Below are positions 16,573 through 25,268 of a DNA stretch of 64,000 nt, piece by piece; the stretch's first letter is position 1; every line of letters starts with the position of its first letter. Made by a program: the position numbers and the translations under genes. Below the pieces are notes generated by a model. The model was not told the origin of the DNA. It did not search any database and saw nothing but the letters and a program-made list of their open reading frames with translations. The stretch spans positions 186,001 to 250,000 of the forward strand of contig JBPJFZ010000002.1 of NCBI GenBank assembly GCA_051208035.1, read 5' to 3'. The stretch is from JACKOB01 sp024234575 (GTDB lineage: Bacteria > Pseudomonadota > Gammaproteobacteria > Pseudomonadales > Oleiphilaceae).

Positions 16573-18183
16573 TTGAGGAATCAGTACATGTCTCAGTATC
16601 AAGACGATATCAAAGCAGTTGCAGCAGTTAAAGAAGCTGCTGGCTCTACATGGAGCGAGATCAATCCAGAATATGCAGCACGTATGCGTGCGCAGAACAA
16701 ATTCAAAACAGGTTTGGATATAGCGAAATACACCGCTGGCATTATGCGTCGCGACATGGCAGCGTTCGACAAAGACAAGACCAAGTACACTCAGTCTCTG
16801 GGTTGCTGGCACGGTTTCATTGGTCAGCAAAAGCTGATCTCTATCAAGAAGCATTTTGGCACAACTGAGCGTAAGTACTTGTACTTGTCTGGCTGGATGG
16901 TTGCTGCGCTTCGTTCAGATTTTGGTCCACTGCCTGATCAGTCTATGCACGAAAAAACAGCCGTAGCTGGTTTGGTTGGTGAGTTGTACACTTTCTTGCG
17001 TCAAGCTGATGCACGTGAACTTGGTGGTCTTTTCCGTGAGCTTGATGCTGCACGTGAAGCTGGTGATAATGCAAAAGCTGCTGAAATCCAGTCTAAAATC
17101 GACAACCACGAAACGCACGTTGTACCAATCGTTGCGGACATCGATGCAGGTTTTGGTAACGCAGAAGCGACTTACCTGATGGCTAAGCAAATGATCGAAG
17201 CCGGTGCTTGCTGCCTGCAGATCGAAAACCAGGTTGCTGATGAGAAGCAGTGTGGTCACCAGGACGGTAAAGTAACCGTTCCACATGCTGACTTCCACAA
17301 CAAGCTGCGTGCACTGCGTTATGCATTCCTTGAGCTGGGCGTTGATGACGGTGTTATCGTTGCACGTACTGACTCTGAAGGTGCTGGCCTGACGAAAGAA
17401 ATTGCTGTTGTTCAGCAGCCTGGCGACCAGGGCGACGTTTATAACTCTTACCTGGACGTTGAAGAAGTTTCTCCAGAAGACACTGCTGAAGGTGATGTTC
17501 TGATTAGCCGTAACGGTAAGCTTGTGCGTCCTAAGCGTCTGCCTTCTGGTCTGTATCAGTTCCGTCCAGGCACTGGCCACGAGCGTTGCGTATTCGATTG
17601 TATCGAAGCGATCAATGCGGGTGCTGACCTGTTGTGGATTGAGACGGCAGTTCCTACTGTTCACGAAATCAAAGGTATGATGGATGATGTTCGTAAAGTT
17701 CATCCTAATGCGAAACTGGTTTACAACAACTCACCATCTTTCAACTGGACGTTGAACTTCCGTCAGCAAGCATACGATTCTTGGGTTGAGGCTGGTAAAG
17801 ATGTTTCTGCTTACGATCGCGCAAACCTGATGTCTGCTGAATACGACAATTCTGAGTTGTCTGCTGAAGCTGATGCACGTATCCGTACGTTCCAGGCTGA
17901 TACTGCTCGTGAAGCAAACGTATTCCATCACTTGATCACGTTGCCGACTTACCACACCGCTGCATTGTCTACTGACAACCTGGCGAAAGAGTACTTCGGT
18001 GCAGAAGGTATGCTGGGCTATGTTGCTGGCGTACAGCGTAAAGAGATCCGTCAAGGTATCGCTTGTGTTAAGCACCAAAACATGTCTGGCTCAGACATCG
18101 GTGACGACCACAAAGAATATTATGCCGGTGACCGTGCGCTTAAAGCCGGTGGTGCTAAAAACACTTCTAACCAGTTCTCTTAA
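16573..18183 (+). CDS. aceA: Isocitrate lyase
   Basis: 536 residues, the large form typical of Pseudomonas-type ICL rather than the 434-residue E. coli type. The enzyme cleaves isocitrate to glyoxylate and succinate, the first step of the glyoxylate shunt for growth on acetate and fatty acids. The signature KQCGH has the catalytic Cys at residue 227, and VVPIVADIDAGFGN and WIETAVPT line the metal and substrate site. Codon use is strongly biased toward a restricted set (CGT, CTG, AAC, GGT) compared with neighbours, a sign of high expression. It is monocistronic with terminator-like hairpins just downstream. Malate synthase is not in the window. Confidence 0.97.
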   Translation: MRNQYMSQYQDDIKAVAAVKEAAGSTWSEINPEYAARMRAQNKFKTGLDIAKYTAGIMRRDMAAFDKDKTKYTQSLGCWHGFIGQQKLISIKKHFGTTERKYLYLSGWMVAALRSDFGPLPDQSMHEKTAVAGLVGELYTFLRQADARELGGLFRELDAAREAGDNAKAAEIQSKIDNHETHVVPIVADIDAGFGNAEATYLMAKQMIEAGACCLQIENQVADEKQCGHQDGKVTVPHADFHNKLRALRYAFLELGVDDGVIVARTDSEGAGLTKEIAVVQQPGDQGDVYNSYLDVEEVSPEDTAEGDVLISRNGKLVRPKRLPSGLYQFRPGTGHERCVFDCIEAINAGADLLWIETAVPTVHEIKGMMDDVRKVHPNAKLVYNNSPSFNWTLNFRQQAYDSWVEAGKDVSAYDRANLMSAEYDNSELSAEADARIRTFQADTAREANVFHHLITLPTYHTAALSTDNLAKEYFGAEGMLGYVAGVQRKEIRQGIACVKHQNMSGSDIGDDHKEYYAGDRALKAGGAKNTSNQFS

Positions 18184-18208
18184 TTCGAGAGTGGTAAGTG
18201 TGTAAGAG

Positions 18209-18224
18209 TAGGGCTTCGGCCCTA
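18209..18224 (+). terminator. Tetraloop hairpin after aceA
   Basis: A 6-bp stem TAGGGC / GCCCTA closed by a UUCG tetraloop, 25 bases after the aceA stop. UUCG loops are common in bacterial terminators. The tail TTCTGT is only weakly T-rich. Confidence 0.55.
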
Positions 18225-18226
18225 TT

Positions 18227-18269
18227 CTGTATAAAAATGGCGATCTATATGATCGCCATTTTTATACAG
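18227..18269. repeat. Perfect 19-bp inverted repeat after aceA
   Basis: Two 19-base arms (18227-18245 and 18251-18269) are exact reverse complements around the 5-base spacer TATAT. The arms read CTGTATAAAAATGGCGATC and its complement. With A5 at one side and T5 at the other it could act as a terminator in both directions, just downstream of the UUCG hairpin. It ends 46 bases before the start of the next gene. Confidence 0.8.
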
Positions 18270-18315
18270 ATTGAAAATGTTAGTATTTATCGTGATCAGC
18301 AAAGAGGAGCGAAGA

Positions 18316-18879
18316 GTGACTGATATCCCGGACTACCTGCAAGATGCTAGAGTGCTATTAAGCAAAGATGGCTTCGCGATTGGCAATGTTTGGTACCATG
18401 GCACCTCATCTGCCTTGATAGACTCCATTAAAGAAAAGGGGTTAAAGCGTTCTGGTGACGACGCGATCAGGCAGGCAGCGAAAAGTACGATGGCGAAGAT
18501 TGGCAATAGCTACACAGAAACAAGAGAGCCTGTCTTCCTAACGCAAAGCAAAGAGCTTGCTTATTATTGGGCGCAACAAACGGTACGTCGGCGTGCCGCT
18601 CGTTTCGAAGGGAAAGAAACGCCAGTTGTGTTAGCCGTTAAGTTACCCGAAGAGCAGCTGTCCAAAGTTAAGCCTGACGTTGGTGCGGCAAGTCTGTTAA
18701 TGGTAAAAGAGGGTGAGGAATTTATGCTGTATCTTGCCTCCGTCTACCAGTCCTGCGGGGCTGGTGAATTAGATATTGATCTGATGAAAGCAGATCGAAT
18801 GGACTATTTGAACAAGCTCGGCATGGCCTATTTCGACAAAGATATCGATGCGAAACACCTCGAAGTTTTGCCATCTTAA
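18316..18879 (+). CDS. Unrecognised protein with ADP-ribosyltransferase-like motifs
   Basis: 187 residues from a GTG at 18316-18318, chosen because AGGAG lies 8 bases upstream; an ATG 15 codons earlier lacks such a site. I do not recognise a named family. Residues 26-44 read WYHGTSSALIDSIKEKGLK and residues 73-85 contain VFLTQSKELAYYW. This pair resembles the NAD-binding His-Gly-Thr strand and the following strand-helix of ADP-ribosyltransferase-fold proteins (PARP, Tpt1 and related). A later Glu-rich segment (KEGEEFMLYLAS, about 142-153) could supply the acidic residue. There is no signal peptide. The gene lies between aceA and a LysR gene. The function assignment is inference from short motifs. 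Confidence 0.6.
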   Translation: MTDIPDYLQDARVLLSKDGFAIGNVWYHGTSSALIDSIKEKGLKRSGDDAIRQAAKSTMAKIGNSYTETREPVFLTQSKELAYYWAQQTVRRRAARFEGKETPVVLAVKLPEEQLSKVKPDVGAASLLMVKEGEEFMLYLASVYQSCGAGELDIDLMKADRMDYLNKLGMAYFDKDIDAKHLEVLPS

Positions 18880-18896
18880 GTCGCGTCGCTATAACG

Positions 18897-18924
18897 AAAG
18901 GGTCTTCTATAGGCCCTTTTTTTT
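18897..18924 (+). terminator. Intrinsic terminator after the ART-like gene
   Basis: A 9-bp stem (AAAGGGTCT at 18897-18905, AGGCCCTTT at 18911-18919, one G-U pair) with a 5-base loop, followed by an 8-base T run that overlaps the stem end. It lies 17 bases past the stop codon. A classic intrinsic terminator. Confidence 0.85.
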
Positions 18925-19002
18925 CGTGTCGAGTTTGATCTTTATTCATGAAAGTTATGCAACTATACTTGATATAAATTTAATAAATGGGTTCTCGGTA
19001 AT

Positions 19003-19947
19003 ATGGATTTAGGGCGGGTAGACCTCAATCAGCTGGTTCATTTGGATGTGTTGCTGCGCGAACGTAATGTTACCAAGGCTGCCAACCATTTGGGCATTAC
19101 TCAGCCCGCCATGAGTAACAGCTTAAAACGGTTGCGCGCGCTCTTTGATGACCCGCTTCTGGTTCGCACTAGTGAGGGCATGGCGGCCACCGAATTTGCA
19201 TTGGAGATCCGCCCGGCTATTCGGGATATCCTTTTCAATATTGAGCAGGTTATCAAACCAGATAAAGATTTTGACTTAAATAGCCAGCGCATTTTTAGAA
19301 TTATGGCAAGCGACTATGCCGAGTCGACGCTTATTCCTGGCGTACTTAGTGTTGTGCGTCGACAAGCCCCCAACATAACACTGGATGTGCTCACCCCCAG
19401 CGATGTAACTTTCGAGGATGTGGAGCAAGGGCGCGTTGATATGGCGATTAACCGTTTCGATACCATTCCACAGTCATTTCATCAAAAAACGCTCTGGAGT
19501 GATTCGTTTTCATGCTTAATGAGTTCCGATAACCCGCTTATGCATGACTTCACTCTGGAAAACTATCTGGCTGCAAGTCATATTTGGGTAAGTAAAACGG
19601 GGTTTGGTGTTGGGGTGGGGGTAAACCCGGAAGATGTTCAGCGCCTGGGATGGGTTGATGAGGCGTTAGTTAAAATCGGCGCGAAGCGAAAAATCAGTGT
19701 TTTTACGCGGCACTACCAGGTGGCGATGTTGCTCGCTAAGCAGCACGATCTCGTGGCAACCCTGCCGAGTCGGGTGGCTCGTCTGAAAAGTGAGAGTGCT
19801 ATGCTGGTGCTGAAGGCGCCGCCTTTTCCTATCGAAGAGATCGAGCTGAAAATGGCCTGGAGCCCGTTGCTGCACCACAATGCCGGGCACCAATGGTTGC
19901 GCAAAGTAATTTCAGATGTGGCGGCAGAGATTACCAACGAGAACTAA
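19003..19947 (+). CDS. LysR-family transcriptional regulator
   Basis: 314 residues. The N-terminal winged helix-turn-helix (about residues 8-66) contains RNVTKAANHLGITQPAMSNSLKRLRALFDDPLLVRT, the conserved LysR recognition region. The rest is a type 2 periplasmic-binding-like effector domain, with features of the NodD/LeuO-like branch (DLNQLVHLDVLLRERNVTKAA start). The effector and targets are unknown. Neighbours are the ART-like gene upstream, separated by a terminator, and djlA convergent downstream. Confidence 0.9.
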   Translation: MDLGRVDLNQLVHLDVLLRERNVTKAANHLGITQPAMSNSLKRLRALFDDPLLVRTSEGMAATEFALEIRPAIRDILFNIEQVIKPDKDFDLNSQRIFRIMASDYAESTLIPGVLSVVRRQAPNITLDVLTPSDVTFEDVEQGRVDMAINRFDTIPQSFHQKTLWSDSFSCLMSSDNPLMHDFTLENYLAASHIWVSKTGFGVGVGVNPEDVQRLGWVDEALVKIGAKRKISVFTRHYQVAMLLAKQHDLVATLPSRVARLKSESAMLVLKAPPFPIEEIELKMAWSPLLHHNAGHQWLRKVISDVAAEITNEN

Positions 19948-19959
19948 CCGTCCTCTTTC

Positions 19960-20760
19960 TTAGATTTGTGCCAGCGCCAGTCGCTCTTTTTTGATGCAGT
20001 CATAGGCTGATTGTATTGTCTGCGTTTTTTCTTTTGCCGTATCTATAAAGCGCTGATTGTGGCCAGACGCTATGTGTTTGTCTGGGTGGTGCTGGCTCAT
20101 TAATCGGCGATACGCCTTTTTAACATCCGCCAGCGTCGAGTCTGGCGGCACTCCTAGAACTTTATACGCTGCCTGGGGGGTGATTTTATGGCTCGAATGG
20201 CGTTGTGAGTGCTGTTCCCAGTTTTGGCGAAAGCGTGTATGAATTTGTTCGAACTGAAAATCAGAAAGGCCGGCCAGTTTGCACAGAGACTTGGTCTTTT
20301 TTAATCGAAGAGGGGAGGCTTGCCCGGTTTGATAGCAGTTCTGTAACAGGATGCTGATAAATAGGCCAAGATATTCCGGGTTAAAAGAGCACTTGTTTTG
20401 CAGCTCTTTTAACAACGGCGTTACATCGAAGTCGTCGTTTTTACCTTGTTGAAAGTAGCGCTTGGCACTGGCCTTGTCGCCGCTGTTAAGGTGCAGGCGT
20501 TGCATGACAATTTCTGCGAAAGCAATGTCTGTTTCGGTAATGCGGCCATCGCTTTTCGCAACTTTTCCTAATGAGGCCATCATTGCTTGCAGAAATACCT
20601 GTCGCCCCTGGCTGCTATCTCCCAAAGAAAAAGACCAGGACTGTTTCCAGAATTTCTGCATATGCTCATCAAAAGAGCTGCCCAAAGCTAATCCGAACAT
20701 GGCTCCAAAAGGCCCGCCCGTCATAAAGCCCATCATGCTGCCAAAAAATTTTCCAAACAT
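19960..20760 (-). CDS. djlA: DjlA-type membrane-anchored J-domain co-chaperone
   Basis: 266 residues from the ATG at 20758-20760, preceded by AAGGAG. The N terminus is a Gly- and Phe-rich membrane segment (FGSMMGFMTGGPFGAMFGLALG, about residues 5-26, split here by description) like the dimerising transmembrane domain of DjlA. A central TerB-like helical region contains GRITETDIAFAEIVM and FSLGDSSQGRQVFLQAM. A C-terminal J domain (about 200-262) has the HPD triplet in RRLMSQHHPDKH. It stimulates DnaK and is linked in E. coli to envelope stress signalling. It lies downstream of the murU/amgK pair on the same strand, in a common gammaproteobacterial arrangement. Confidence 0.93.
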   Translation of the reverse strand: MFGKFFGSMMGFMTGGPFGAMFGLALGSSFDEHMQKFWKQSWSFSLGDSSQGRQVFLQAMMASLGKVAKSDGRITETDIAFAEIVMQRLHLNSGDKASAKRYFQQGKNDDFDVTPLLKELQNKCSFNPEYLGLFISILLQNCYQTGQASPLRLKKTKSLCKLAGLSDFQFEQIHTRFRQNWEQHSQRHSSHKITPQAAYKVLGVPPDSTLADVKKAYRRLMSQHHPDKHIASGHNQRFIDTAKEKTQTIQSAYDCIKKERLALAQI

Positions 20761-20850
20761 TTGCCAGGCTCCTTGCCTCAGGTGTTGCGAATTTCCCAAA
20801 GCCGGTGGTTATTGTTATTAACCGGCATTGTAAAATGGATTATGGTGACT

Positions 20851-21549
20851 TTAAAGATTTTGTTTGGTGCTATTGATGGCGGTTTGCAGCCGCTCTGGCG
20901 TGCCAATGTCATGCCAGATGCCTCTGTGGTGCTCGGCGCTGACTTGTCCTTTGTCTGCAGCGGCTCTAATCAGTGGGCCGAGCTTCTGTTCTTGCGGGTC
21001 ATAGTCTTCGATTATCTTTCGGGAAAGAAGGCTAATGCCGCAGAAAGTTAAACGATTGTCGCCAGTGTTATTTAACCAGCCATCTGTTAGACAGAAGTCT
21101 CCTTCTGGATGATGTGGCGGGTTATCCGCTAATACGACGTGTGCGGCGTGCCTTAGCTTCATGTTTCTTAGGGTGGCAAAGTTAAAATCTGTGTAAATAT
21201 CCCCGTTAACCACGATAAACGGCTGCTCATTATTACCAGTCAGGGCACCGTTAGCGCTGATTAGCAGGGGAAGTGCCTGGCGAATGCCGCCGGCGGTTTC
21301 AAGTGGGGTGGGTTCCTGGCTATAGGTGATGTTGACACCAAACTGCCTTCCGTCTTTTAGTGATGAGACGATTTTCTCGGCCAGCCATGAGACGTTAATC
21401 ACTATGTCTTCAATGCCTGCCGCCTTTAGGTTGAGAATATGGTGCACAATAAGCGGGTTACCATGCACGTCTATTAATGGTTTAGGCGTCGTTAAAGTGA
21501 GCGGGCGCATTCGTTCACCTTTACCGGCTGCCAGAATCATTGCTTTCAT
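20851..21549 (-). CDS. murU: N-acetylmuramate-1-phosphate uridylyltransferase
   Basis: A 232-residue nucleotidyltransferase with the N-terminal signature MILAAGKGERMRPLTLTTPKPLI, the metal Asp in VVNGDIYTD and a C-terminal WHDIGTPERL. Together with AmgK, MurU converts recycled MurNAc to UDP-MurNAc, bypassing de novo synthesis and the fosfomycin target. Its ATG overlaps the stop of the adjacent kinase gene by four bases, and the pair lies divergent from lptD exactly as in Pseudomonas, which supports MurU over a generic sugar nucleotidyltransferase. Confidence 0.88.
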   Translation of the reverse strand: MKAMILAAGKGERMRPLTLTTPKPLIDVHGNPLIVHHILNLKAAGIEDIVINVSWLAEKIVSSLKDGRQFGVNITYSQEPTPLETAGGIRQALPLLISANGALTGNNEQPFIVVNGDIYTDFNFATLRNMKLRHAAHVVLADNPPHHPEGDFCLTDGWLNNTGDNRLTFCGISLLSRKIIEDYDPQEQKLGPLIRAAADKGQVSAEHHRGIWHDIGTPERLQTAINSTKQNL

Positions 21550-22592
21550 GCGCTGGCTGTCTCACTGGGTGTGCTAAGTGTCGCCAGCTTTGGTACGACT
21601 CTTTCTTTTAGCCACAAAGTAAAATCGGAAAATTCGCTGAATTTACTGCTGGCGCTGACGATATAATCGACTGTTCGGGGTATATCCGCCAAATAGCCGT
21701 GCTTGCCATCTCGCATTGAAAGCCGCGCAAAAATACCGCTGGCCTTAAGGTGTCGTTGCATACCCATTAGTTCGAACCAGCGTAAAAACTGTGTCTTGTC
21801 TGCGCTGGTAAGCCCGAATGATTGGGCCAGAGTAAGGTAATCTTCTGCCCAGTTGGTCACCTGCTTTTCGGGCCACACGATGTAGCAGTCTTTGAGTAAT
21901 GAGACCAGATCATAGGTGATTGGGCCCCTCACCGCATCTTGAAAGTCGAGCACGCCAGGGGTGTTGGCCTCACAAATCATAAGGTTGCGTGAATGGTAAT
22001 CCCGGTGCACCGGTACCTGGGGTTGTTCTGTTGCGTTGGCGATAAGTTTGGCAAAGGTATCTTCCAGCAACTCGCTTTCTTGCGTGGATAGGGTTAACCC
22101 TAGTTTTTTTTCGATCAGCCAGTCTTTAAACAATGCCATTTCACGGGCCAGCAACGCTTCGTCGTAAGGCGGTAACGGATAATTGGCAACAGCACGGGTC
22201 TGTTGGATATGAATAAGCGTTTGCAGTGCGCGGTTATAGAGCGCATCAGCTGTTTTGTCATTCAGCGCGGGAAGGTACAACCCGTCGCCGAAATCGCTGA
22301 GTAATATAAAGCCCTGTGTCGTATCCAGTGCGTGAATTTCCGGAACATTAATGCCTTGTGCATGCCAGGCATGGGCAATCGCAATAAACGGCGCGCAATT
22401 TTCTTTTTCTACAGGTGCGTCCATGACAATCCATTGCATGGGCTGTCGTTTTTTATCGCTACCGTTTGGTGTGCCTCGTACGCGAAAGTAGCGCCGAAAA
22501 CTTGCATCACCGGCCAAAGGGGCGATTTGCAATTGGTAGCCTGGAAGAACGTTGGCGAGCCAGTTTTGAAGAGATTGCAGTCTGATATCCAT
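21546..22592 (-). CDS. amgK: Anomeric MurNAc/GlcNAc kinase
   Basis: 348 residues of the aminoglycoside-phosphotransferase fold. Visible are the ATP-site region APLAGDASFRRYFRVRG, catalytic loop VPVHRDYHSRNLMI with the Asp, and metal motif GVLDFQDAVRGPITYDLVSLLKDCY. AmgK phosphorylates MurNAc at the anomeric carbon to feed MurU. The stop overlaps the murU start (ATGA-type), so translation is coupled. The gene is divergent from lptD across a 191-base gap. Confidence 0.88.
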   Translation of the reverse strand: MDIRLQSLQNWLANVLPGYQLQIAPLAGDASFRRYFRVRGTPNGSDKKRQPMQWIVMDAPVEKENCAPFIAIAHAWHAQGINVPEIHALDTTQGFILLSDFGDGLYLPALNDKTADALYNRALQTLIHIQQTRAVANYPLPPYDEALLAREMALFKDWLIEKKLGLTLSTQESELLEDTFAKLIANATEQPQVPVHRDYHSRNLMICEANTPGVLDFQDAVRGPITYDLVSLLKDCYIVWPEKQVTNWAEDYLTLAQSFGLTSADKTQFLRWFELMGMQRHLKASGIFARLSMRDGKHGYLADIPRTVDYIVSASSKFSEFSDFTLWLKERVVPKLATLSTPSETASA

Positions 22593-22783
22593 GATTTCGT
22601 TTGTATAGATGATAGGGTTGAGCCAAAAATAAACTGTAGAAGAGGCGATAGACGCTTACCAATAGAGATCATTACTCATTAAACAGGGAGTTATTTCTGC
22701 AAAGTATGTATCAGGAGGTTTGTGACTGTTACCGGTTCGGTTTATCATGCTGGCTGTCTAATTCAAGGTAATATGTCACGAGA

Positions 22784-25207
22784 ATGGCTCGTTTTCAATC
22801 TTCCCCGCTAAAATCAAACGCCCGAGGCGAACCTTTACCCGATAATTCGGCGGCAGGGGGCGGTTTGTGGTGGTGTCGCTTTTTAAAGCATGGCCATTTA
22901 ACGGCAAAGTGCTTTGCAGGTCTGTTTCTCTGTACTTTAGCCCCGTTTTCTCTCGCAGAGGGAACGATGGCTGCAGGTCTGGACTGGCTTCGCTACGAAG
23001 ACCTTGATGCCGCCACCCGCCAGAATACGCCAAAATATTGCGGGGGTGCCTATGTGGCGCCGAATTATCTTCAGCAAAAACCAGTACTAGATTCTCCTGA
23101 CGCTATTTATTTAGCGGCAGACCAGGCTGAAGGAAATATGGACTCGGCGATGGAGTTTACAGGGGATGTCAATGTTATCCGGGATGTGGTTCTGCTGCGT
23201 AGTGACTGGGCAAAGTTTGATGCCATTTCTGAACAGGTAGATCTGCGGGGAAATATCCGCCTACGAACGCCAGAAGTAGTACTAACCGGCAGTGCTGCCT
23301 CTTTCAATACGAAATCATCGAGTTTTTCGCTCGACTCCGTCAGCTATCTTTTTTATCAAATGGATCTGCGCGGCGATGCTGAGAGCTTTTCAACCAAGGG
23401 CGATCAGGTTTTGTACATTCACGATGGGAACTTTACCACCTGCCCGCCAGAGAATAATGACTGGTCTATAGCCGCCAGCGAGCTAGAGCTCGACAGAGGG
23501 GAGGGTTTTGGTACCGCGAAGCACGCCAGCCTCTGGATAAAGGATATCCCTGTTGCCTATTTTCCTTACTTTACCTTTCCTATTGATGACCGCCGCAAAT
23601 CAGGCTTTCTCTATCCATCAATAGGTAACTCTAATGCGGGCAGCGGCCTTTACTTTACCGCCCCTTATTACCTTAATCTAGCGCCGGACTACGATGCGAC
23701 TATTACACCCACTTATATGCATGGACGAGGGCTATTAACTGAACTCGAAATGCGCCACCTGAGTCGCTGGGGTGAGTCAGCCCTGGATCTGGGCTATATC
23801 AATAACGATGATGATTACGCTGAAGAAAACCCAATTCATGACCCTGAACGCTGGGGCCTGGCGTTTGAAAACAGCACCAGTTTAGAATCTGGCGTACGCT
23901 CAAGCATTCTCTATCAGGCCGTCAGTGATGACGATTACCTCTCTGACCTGAACCGCTCGCTAGACATCAACGAAGCTTCCCACCTGGAGCGTCAATGGAA
24001 GTTGTCTTATCGACAATCAAATTGGGATGCTTATGGGTTGGTGGCAGGCTTTCAAACCATTGACGAGGATATACTGGCCGAGGATGAGCCCTATGCTCGT
24101 TTGCCAGAGCTAGGGTTTAATTTTTCGGATCGCGCCCAGGCCGTGCGATATTTCCTTGATACAGAGTACGTCTATTTTTACCGCAATAACGAAGACCTGA
24201 CAGGCACCGATCAGACCAATGGGCAGCGTTTGACGGTTATTCCGGGGATTGTCTATGACTACGATAAGTTGTGGGGCTTTTTTCGTCCCGGCGTAAAATT
24301 ACATCAAACCGACTACTTACTTGATGACCAGCCGGCTTCTCAAGATGAGCATCTCAGCCGAACTTTACCAGTTGCCACGGCAGATACGGGGCTGTATTTC
24401 GATAATGATGCGTTTTACTTTAACTCTGACTGGTCGCAAACGCTTGAGCCGCGGCTTTTCTACGTCTACACGCCATTTAAAGATCAATCGATGTACCCGG
24501 ATTTCGATACCGACTACCGGGATTTTACTTTTGCCAGCCTGTTTCAGGACAACCGGTTTACCGGCGGTGACAGGTTGGGGGATAGTAATCGCTTGTCTGC
24601 CGCCATTACCTCCCGTTTAAATGATGTGTCCACAGGGCGGGAAATAGCCAGAGTGAGCCTGGGCCAGATTTACTACTTTGATGATCGGCAGGTCACTATT
24701 GACAGCGAAGGTGATGGCACGCGCAGTGATTCACCTTTCGCTGGGGAGTTTGCGCTTCGGCCAACGTCCTGGCTGGATTTGTCGGCCAGTGCGATATGGG
24801 ATGCCAGCGAGTCCAATACCGAAGAGAGCGCCGTAAAGTTAAAACTGCACTCAGAAAATTATCGTTGGGTGTTTAATGTTGGGCATCGATATCTTGAAGA
24901 TGAGCTTGAGCAGGCTGAAGTGTCGGGCATTATGCCTGTTGGCGAGCAGATCAGCCTCTTTGGAAGCTGGCTTTATGAGTTAGGTGATGACCGGACGATT
25001 GGTAGTATTGCTGGTATTGAGTACGAAAGCTGCTGCTGGCGAGTGCAATTATTCAACCGTAGTTATCTTACTTCCAGTGAACAGGTCGATCATAGTTTTT
25101 TGCTCAAATTTGAGCTGAAAGGACTGGGTGGCATCGATTCCGGCGGCAGCGCGGGAACACTTATCGATGGCTACGAACAGCGTGAGCAACTGCGCAAAGT
25201 TCACTGA
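22784..25207 (+). CDS. lptD: LPS-assembly outer-membrane protein LptD
   Basis: 807 residues. The N terminus is long, with a hydrophobic signal at about 40-58 ending SLAEG, so the true start could be downstream. An OstA/LptA-like jelly-roll domain (about 105-250) precedes the large barrel. Four cysteines fit the family's disulfide code: Cys86, Cys220 and the adjacent pair Cys750-Cys751 (ESCCWRVQ). LptD inserts LPS into the outer leaflet with LptE. It heads the conserved lptD-surA-pdxA-rsmA-apaH series. Confidence 0.95.
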   Translation: MARFQSSPLKSNARGEPLPDNSAAGGGLWWCRFLKHGHLTAKCFAGLFLCTLAPFSLAEGTMAAGLDWLRYEDLDAATRQNTPKYCGGAYVAPNYLQQKPVLDSPDAIYLAADQAEGNMDSAMEFTGDVNVIRDVVLLRSDWAKFDAISEQVDLRGNIRLRTPEVVLTGSAASFNTKSSSFSLDSVSYLFYQMDLRGDAESFSTKGDQVLYIHDGNFTTCPPENNDWSIAASELELDRGEGFGTAKHASLWIKDIPVAYFPYFTFPIDDRRKSGFLYPSIGNSNAGSGLYFTAPYYLNLAPDYDATITPTYMHGRGLLTELEMRHLSRWGESALDLGYINNDDDYAEENPIHDPERWGLAFENSTSLESGVRSSILYQAVSDDDYLSDLNRSLDINEASHLERQWKLSYRQSNWDAYGLVAGFQTIDEDILAEDEPYARLPELGFNFSDRAQAVRYFLDTEYVYFYRNNEDLTGTDQTNGQRLTVIPGIVYDYDKLWGFFRPGVKLHQTDYLLDDQPASQDEHLSRTLPVATADTGLYFDNDAFYFNSDWSQTLEPRLFYVYTPFKDQSMYPDFDTDYRDFTFASLFQDNRFTGGDRLGDSNRLSAAITSRLNDVSTGREIARVSLGQIYYFDDRQVTIDSEGDGTRSDSPFAGEFALRPTSWLDLSASAIWDASESNTEESAVKLKLHSENYRWVFNVGHRYLEDELEQAEVSGIMPVGEQISLFGSWLYELGDDRTIGSIAGIEYESCCWRVQLFNRSYLTSSEQVDHSFLLKFELKGLGGIDSGGSAGTLIDGYEQREQLRKVH

Positions 25208-25268
25208 CCTCAGTGATCATCTGCAGAATGATTTTATTTTTATACGATTTAATGAGTAGTAAAAAAAT

